NCBI GenBank assembly: GCA_000380225.1
Contig: KB904821.1
Coordinates: 1,540,830-1,604,829, forward strand
Direction: 5' to 3'
Length of the DNA stretch: 64,000 nucleotides
Source: a filamentous cyanobacterium ESFC-1
GTDB lineage: Bacteria > Cyanobacteriota > Cyanobacteriia > Cyanobacteriales > Spirulinaceae
Shown here: piece after piece, positions 59,460 to 64,000 of the stretch
Layout of the letters: the number at the start of each line of letters is the position of its first letter
Position numbering within the stretch: the first letter of the stretch is position 1
Position numbers and translations under genes: made by a program
Notes under the pieces: generated by a model
Database searches by the model: none
What the model was told of the DNA's origin: nothing
The model's input: only the letters and a program-made list of their open reading frames with translations

Positions 59460-61034
59460 ATGACCATTGACAAAAAACAAATCGGTCAAATGATTGTGGC
59501 CCGAGCTTCGGGTCATTTGTTCGATCGCCAAAGAAAATATCCCCTCTGGGAAGCCCCCAATGCTCAACTGAAGTATTGGCTACAAGAGCTTAACCTGGGG
59601 GGCATTATTTTATTGGGGGGGAGTGCGGTAGAGGTGAATTGGCGATCGCGCCAACTCCAAGCCTATGCCCAAACGCCTTTATTCATCGCTGCGGATATCG
59701 AAGAAGGCGTGGGACAGCGATTTGCTGGGGCCACTTGGTTTGCACCTCCGATGGCGTTGAGTGGCATTGCCGACCCGTCTGAGGCGATCGCCCTGGCGGT
59801 CAAAATGGGAGAAATTACGGCGCAAGAAGCCCTCGCGATGGGGATTAACTGGATTTTGGGGCCGGTGGTGGATGTGAATAACAATCCTGACAATCCGGTG
59901 ATTAATGTCCGGGCGTTTGCCGATAACCCGGATCCCGTGAGGGAGTTGGCCGCGGCGTTTATCCAGGGGGCGCAGCAATACCCGGTTTTGACGACGGCCA
60001 AGCATTTTCCCGGTCATGGGGACACTGCGACCGATTCTCATTTGGAGTTGCCCGTAATTCCTCACAGCGACGAGCGTTTGCGACAGATTGAGTTACCGCC
60101 GTTTGAGGGGGCGATCGCGGCGGGTGTCGATAGTGTGATGAGCGCTCATTTAATGATTCCGGCTTGGGATAAAGATAAACCCGCGACGATTTCTCATTCT
60201 ATTTTGACTCGTCAGTTACGCGATCGCCTGGGCTTTTCCGGGTTGGTGGTGACTGATGCTTTGATTATGGGGGGCATTGCGAAGGGCAACGATCCCGCCG
60301 AAATTTGCGTCCAGGCGGTTGAAGCGGGAGCCGATGTTCTGTTGATGCCTCCCGATGCCGAACAAGCCATAAACGCCATTTATCAGGCAGTAGAGCAAGG
60401 CCGGATTAGGCGCGATCGCATTCTCGCTTCTTTACAACGGATTCAACAAGCCAAGCAAAAGTTACAGTTTCCCACTCCTAGCGATCCAGAAAGTCTTTTA
60501 GGGCAAATCGCGACTCCTACCGCCACCGCAACGGCGCGTCAGATTGTCGAAGCTTCCCTACAAACTGGGGGAGATTTACCAATTTCTGAGGCAGGCGATC
60601 GCGAGTTAATTAATCTAATTGTGGTGGATAATCTCTTGGGTTGCGATTTTTTGAGTCATTCTGCTCCTACTGTCACCATTCCCGGACAATTTGGTTACAA
60701 ATCGCAACTTATAGAGCAGCGATCGCTCACGGGTCTAAATCCTTCTGAAATTGGTCTTTTGCAAGTTTTTAGTCGCGGAAATCCTTTTCGGGGCAATGCT
60801 CGTCTTTCTCAAGATGCTCAAAATTGGTTTAAAAATTTATTAAGGTTAGCTACACTAGGGGGTTTGGCAATATATGGTAGTCCTTATATTCTCCAATGGT
60901 TTTATCCCCATTTACCCCCGAATCTGCCTTGGGCTTTCTCTTATGGACAAATGCCTCTGGCGCAAACCTTAGTTCATCAAGCTTTATTTCCCCAAGTTGG
61001 CCATCAACAGCAGCAGAATGAAGCATTTACATAG
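59460..61034 (+). CDS. Glycoside hydrolase family 3 protein (beta-N-acetylhexosaminidase-like)
   Basis: A 524-residue GH3 protein. The TIM barrel covers about 1-345; KHFPGHGDTATDSHLELPVI near 181 is the NagZ-type GH3 motif with the Asp-His general acid pair, and VVTDALIMGGI near 263 holds the nucleophile Asp. The C-terminal 180 residues are a second domain (GGDLPISEAGDRELINLIVVDNLLG) not found in short NagZ enzymes. It probably releases GlcNAc during peptidoglycan recycling. No signal peptide, so cytoplasmic. Confidence 0.87.
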   Translation: MTIDKKQIGQMIVARASGHLFDRQRKYPLWEAPNAQLKYWLQELNLGGIILLGGSAVEVNWRSRQLQAYAQTPLFIAADIEEGVGQRFAGATWFAPPMALSGIADPSEAIALAVKMGEITAQEALAMGINWILGPVVDVNNNPDNPVINVRAFADNPDPVRELAAAFIQGAQQYPVLTTAKHFPGHGDTATDSHLELPVIPHSDERLRQIELPPFEGAIAAGVDSVMSAHLMIPAWDKDKPATISHSILTRQLRDRLGFSGLVVTDALIMGGIAKGNDPAEICVQAVEAGADVLLMPPDAEQAINAIYQAVEQGRIRRDRILASLQRIQQAKQKLQFPTPSDPESLLGQIATPTATATARQIVEASLQTGGDLPISEAGDRELINLIVVDNLLGCDFLSHSAPTVTIPGQFGYKSQLIEQRSLTGLNPSEIGLLQVFSRGNPFRGNARLSQDAQNWFKNLLRLATLGGLAIYGSPYILQWFYPHLPPNLPWAFSYGQMPLAQTLVHQALFPQVGHQQQQNEAFT

Positions 61035-61292
61035 ATGCTCTTAATCATTCATAAATAATTTCTTGACGCGTTCATAATTTGGGGTGATTAGGATGAGACA
61101 ACGGGACGAACCGAAGTTGAGTATTTCGTAAAAGTTACGCCGAAGTATAGATTATATAGTTTTATCAGAATATTTGTAATTCTTATTAGGGTAGGAAAAT
61201 AATCTGTAGCTTCGTATACTGAAAAAAGGTTCGCTAAAGCGTACCTCTGAAAAACTCAATGCCACTGTAAATTTAATTGACAGGTAAATTTT
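61035..61292. other. AT-rich intergenic region
   Basis: No gene seen. AGGTTCGCTAAAGCGTACCT near 61226 is an imperfect hairpin (AGGT..CGCTAAAGCG..ACCT) upstream of the DUF4327 gene and could be a leader or terminator. Confidence 0.4.
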
Positions 61293-61541
61293 ATGACTGT
61301 AAGTACCATTCCATCTCCTAAAGTGCCGTCTTTGTTCTATAACATTGAAGCCATTCGAGACGAAGCGCGAGTTTTGTTAGAACGCGGTGCAATCAGCCGT
61401 CAACAGCCCATTTATGTCCTATGTCAGTATATTCCGGCGCGGGAATGGGTTGGCATTGAATGTGAATTGGAAAGGTGCGATTATTTATTGCGCGATCGCA
61501 TCGGTGATTTAGTGGGTGCAGAACACTGGGATAACGACTAA
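61293..61541 (+). CDS. DUF4327 family protein
   Basis: An 82-residue protein: LFYNIEAIRDEARVLLERGAISRQQPIYVLCQYIPAREWVGIECELERCDYLLRDRIGDLV. This is the cyanobacteria-specific DUF4327 pattern with a conserved QYIPAREW core. Function unknown; soluble. It stands alone. Confidence 0.85.
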   Translation: MTVSTIPSPKVPSLFYNIEAIRDEARVLLERGAISRQQPIYVLCQYIPAREWVGIECELERCDYLLRDRIGDLVGAEHWDND

Positions 61542-61801
61542 GATCGCTACCTTATTTTGTTAAACTCAAAAGACTATCCAGGTCTTCTCAAAATCTTTAT
61601 AACCTCGTTAATTGATCGCTTTTGAGGCGTTTCCCTGGTTTAGTTTGTTTTCCAGAATATGCCAGCTACAAAACATTAGTTCAGCTTCTTGAAATGCAAA
61701 CACAGTTATTGTAACGATTAGAGCCAACGCTGGACGGGTTCAAGTAATATTTAAGTCTGATTTTTTCCAAGAGAGAACTTTAAGTTAATCTATGTAATAA
61801 G

Positions 61802-61823
61802 CTAGGCCGCGATCGCGGCCTAG
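61802..61823. terminator. Perfect 22-bp palindrome built on a HIP1 site
   Basis: CTAGGCCGC followed by GATC and GCGGCCTAG forms a perfect palindrome centred on GCGATCGC. It lies seven bases after the end of the minus-strand gene at 61830 and is followed there by AGCTTATTACAT. It may act as terminator for that gene. Confidence 0.55.
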
Positions 61824-61829
61824 TTTATA

Positions 61830-62186
61830 TTATTCAAATTGTTCGAGATAAGTATTCACATCCTCTAAAATCCGGGTTAATTCCGCTTCGGTTGTTAAGC
61901 GAATCTTATCATCCTTGAGGGTGATTAAAATTTTGGCCGAAAAAGGACTGGGATAAATATTCGGGTTACAAAATACTTCGAGAAAAATCTCCTCTCCCGT
62001 ATAGCGATATTCCATCGTCGGTTTTGGTTTCGGGCGTTTCCCACCACTCGCAACCTTCGCAGCAATTGACTTGAGACTTTGCATCAATGTCATTAATTCT
62101 GCTTTTAATTCCCGCGTCGCTTCCGGGGAAAAATCGAACAAAACAGAACCCTGGTTTAAATTTAATTTGAGTTGTGACATTTTCAA
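61830..62186 (-). CDS. Hypothetical protein
   Basis: A 118-residue soluble protein. MKMSQLKLNLNQGSVLFDFSPEATRELKAELMTLMQSL is followed by a basic linker (GGKRPKPKPTMEYRY) and a beta-rich second half EEIFLEVFCNPNIYPSPFSAKILITLKDDKIRLTTEAELTRILEDV. No family recognised. It is the first gene to the right of the palindrome and upstream of hetZ on the same strand only by distance (156 bases after the hetZ stop). Confidence 0.6.
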   Translation of the reverse strand: MKMSQLKLNLNQGSVLFDFSPEATRELKAELMTLMQSLKSIAAKVASGGKRPKPKPTMEYRYTGEEIFLEVFCNPNIYPSPFSAKILITLKDDKIRLTTEAELTRILEDVNTYLEQFE

Positions 62187-62341
62187 TAATGAACTGTTAA
62201 TAGTTACTAATTTAAACTTGAACCGTCGAGTTGCGCTCTAGACTTGCCTTCCTAACCTTACCGGAAAACCGGAAGTTATAGGCAATCTGAAGCGAGAAAG
62301 GGGAAGAAGAATAAAAAGTACACCTTCCTCCCAACTTGTCT

Positions 62342-63553
62342 CTAAGAATCATGAGTATTGCGGCATTGAGCGGCTAAATTGAGGATATTTGTCCATTGTT
62401 TTTGTAACTTTTTGGCAGTTAAATCCAAGGTTTTCGCAATCTCGCGATCGCTTTGTTTGGCTTGCTTGAGTTCGAGGATTTGACACTGTTGATGAGACAA
62501 CTGGTCTAAAAACCGATCCCACTGTGCCGAGGTCATTCCCAAGCGTTGATCCAAATCAGCCCCCAACCATTGATGCACCAAACGCCAGTTATCCGAAGCC
62601 CGCGCAAACTTCTCAACGTGATATTTAAAGCGTTGTTGCAGATAATCCCGTTCGCGAGAAGTTAAGCCCAAAATTTCATCAATTTCTGAAGCTGTGCAAT
62701 CTTTAAGCTTCAAAGTCAGATAATCCGCGCAATCGTTGTGGCCATTGCTTTCGAGATATTCAAACAACGAGTCAATCACGCGAGATCGACGAGTTCCTTC
62801 GCAAGGATCGTTGGTTTGAGACACCATTTGCGATCGCACCTGTTGCACCGCATAAGAGCGACTTTGGTTGACCGCATCCTCGCCTTTCGGGTATTCTGCG
62901 GCCCGTTCGATATCTACTGCTGTTTCCTTCGGTTGACGACGGGCAAAAGTTTGCGATCGCAACACAATCAACTGCTGACTATAGCCATTCGGTAAGGTAA
63001 TGCGACGTTTCGCGTATTGTTCCGTAAACGCCATATATTCAGCCAACTCAATTTGAGCGCGGGGTTGATAATCCAGGGGTAAGTCATTTTCCTTACGAAA
63101 TATCCGCAACGACTCCACATAGAAATCTTGTAAAAAGTCTTCAATGAGAGTGTAACGACCCGCAAACCCCAACTGGGCGTGGGCTGGTGCAATATGACGA
63201 TACACCATCACACTGAGATTACTGTGTAACTCGCTGCGGCCTCTTTTCGACCCCAGATTATAGTAAGTCAGGCACTTATTAAGGCGATGAAAGCCCAAAT
63301 AAAGCAGATGAGAGCGAATATCGCCAGATTTCTGAATGCGAGTGCTTTTCTCGCAAACTCGCTCCACTTCGCGATTAATACGATAGACAACTGCCTGCAC
63401 CGCTTTCGAGGTAGACCCGATTTTAGCGTACATTTCATCAAGCAGGAGTTGAGTTAAAGAAGCCTGCGACTGCGACATTGCAGAAGGTTTGTCCGGATGA
63501 CGACGAGAAACAGAGGAAGAAGGTTTAAGAGAGTTAGAAGTGTTAACGTTCAT
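62342..63553 (-). CDS. hetZ: HetZ-like transcription regulator
   Basis: A 403-residue protein resembling HetZ of Anabaena (about 400 residues): LTQLLLDEMYAKIGSTSKAVQAVVYRINREVERVCEKSTRIQKSGDIRSHLLYLGFHRLNKCL in the N-terminal third and a C-terminal HTH-like region ILELKQAKQSDREIAKTLDLTAKKLQKQW. HetZ acts with HetR early in heterocyst development, but homologues occur in filamentous species without heterocysts, where the role is unclear. No hetP or patU lies adjacent. The N-terminal 25 residues are Ser-rich and may vary. Confidence 0.7.
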   Translation of the reverse strand: MNVNTSNSLKPSSSVSRRHPDKPSAMSQSQASLTQLLLDEMYAKIGSTSKAVQAVVYRINREVERVCEKSTRIQKSGDIRSHLLYLGFHRLNKCLTYYNLGSKRGRSELHSNLSVMVYRHIAPAHAQLGFAGRYTLIEDFLQDFYVESLRIFRKENDLPLDYQPRAQIELAEYMAFTEQYAKRRITLPNGYSQQLIVLRSQTFARRQPKETAVDIERAAEYPKGEDAVNQSRSYAVQQVRSQMVSQTNDPCEGTRRSRVIDSLFEYLESNGHNDCADYLTLKLKDCTASEIDEILGLTSRERDYLQQRFKYHVEKFARASDNWRLVHQWLGADLDQRLGMTSAQWDRFLDQLSHQQCQILELKQAKQSDREIAKTLDLTAKKLQKQWTNILNLAAQCRNTHDS

Positions 63554-63897
63554 GGTAATGCCCTGAGTGAATAGTCGTGTCAGTGGGGTTAGGAAATCTA
63601 GAAGGAGAGTTCTAAACCCCTTGACTTGCTTATGTTTTAAGCTTAGGGTGAACTGTTCTCCCCGTGGGCTGTACCTGTGTCACAAAGGCGATCGCGCTGA
63701 AAATAGACCCTTTTACTCTTTCTGAATAAACTCAGGGATAATCCCCCTCAAACCCTTGATATATATGGCATCAAGGTCGATAACTTTAGGGACAATACAG
63801 CAGTAGGGAGATCGTCCAGTTAGAAAACTGGTAGACGAACAACCTAGAATTGCGAAATCCTTTAGAACAGCCTTGTAGTCAGGGCTTTACAGAACTT
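63554..63897. other. Intergenic region upstream of hetZ
   Basis: No gene seen. CCAGTTAGAAAACTGG at 63818-63833 is a 6-bp hairpin (CCAGTT/AACTGG). The region probably carries the hetZ promoter, reading leftwards, and the 3' end of the next gene. Confidence 0.4.
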
Positions 63898-64000
63898 CAA
63901 GCCTCAACTTCAGTAGCCAAGGGCAAGTCGGCCACTGCTTCCCATCCAAGACCCTTGCGAGTCACCACAAGTTCCTCAGTGGTCATATCAATGATCGTAG
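63898..64000 (-). CDS. C-terminal fragment of a gene continuing beyond the window
   Basis: A minus-strand frame open at the window edge ends IIDMTTEELVVTRKGLGWEA and VADLPLATEVEA before a TGA at 63898. Thirty-four codons are visible. Codon use is host-like. The family cannot be told from this fragment. Confidence 0.55.

Overview
The window is chromosomal DNA of a cyanobacterium, probably filamentous. Evidence: the HIP1 octamer GCGATCGC occurs throughout; there is a Rubisco accumulation factor (Raf1), a HetZ-like regulator, a Ycf33/DUF751 protein, a small PCP-reductase-domain protein and cyanobacterial DUF2605/DUF2973/DUF4327 proteins; and there are many heptanucleotide tandem repeats (TTGGTTG/TTGGTTA and TGATGAC/TGATAAC types) of the kind known from filamentous cyanobacteria. 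The species cannot be named from the sequence.

Layout. 0-14 kb: nuclease, pentapeptide protein, ABC exporter half, DUF4230 protein, CocE-type hydrolase, a glycosyltransferase-methyltransferase fusion and other scattered genes, broken up by small palindromic repeats. 14.1-16.6 kb: a type II restriction-modification pair, AT-rich and almost free of HIP1, set into a host gene remnant. 16.6-20.4 kb: prfC and two cyanobacterial proteins of unknown function. 20.4-26.55 kb: an exceptional tRNA array (below). 26.5-35.6 kb: an AAA-GGDEF protein, a 1448-residue PAS/GAF histidine kinase, a Uma2 protein and Raf1. 35.7-37.1 kb: a lone TnpB with a probable omega-RNA end. 37.3 kb: an ordinary tRNA-Leu(UAG). 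37.4-50.6 kb: housekeeping (pgk, thrS, Usp, FIST, SpoIID, MASE1 kinase). 50.7-64 kb: histone-deacetylase family protein, moaB/mogA, a PhnD-like binding protein with two kinases, rbfA, a GH3 glycosidase, HetZ.

The tRNA array is the main discovery of the window. About 32 tRNA-like genes, all on the plus strand, cover all 20 amino acids. Several are aberrant: three tRNA-Leu lack the long variable arm, two have non-canonical T loops, one has C33, and one is a tRNA-Ser 3' half. Inside the array, at about 25209-25413, lies a roughly 205-nt RNA-like sequence that joins two separated pieces of 23S rRNA in reversed order: the sarcin-ricin loop (H95), followed by the L11/thiostrepton-binding GTPase-associated centre (H42-H44). 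They sit on a short closing stem. These are the two 23S elements that contact translational GTPases and that ribotoxins and thiazole antibiotics attack. Four protein genes are interleaved: a PARG-like macrodomain protein (TIGR02452 family), a NADAR protein (both ADP-ribose related), and an MntA antitoxin with a HepT tRNase toxin cut off before its catalytic motif. A promoter with a CopY/BlaI-like operator motif and a long hairpin precede the array. My inference is a mobile module that supplies spare tRNAs, an rRNA mimic and ADP-ribose-removing enzymes to survive attack on the translation machinery; only the sequence elements themselves are seen directly.
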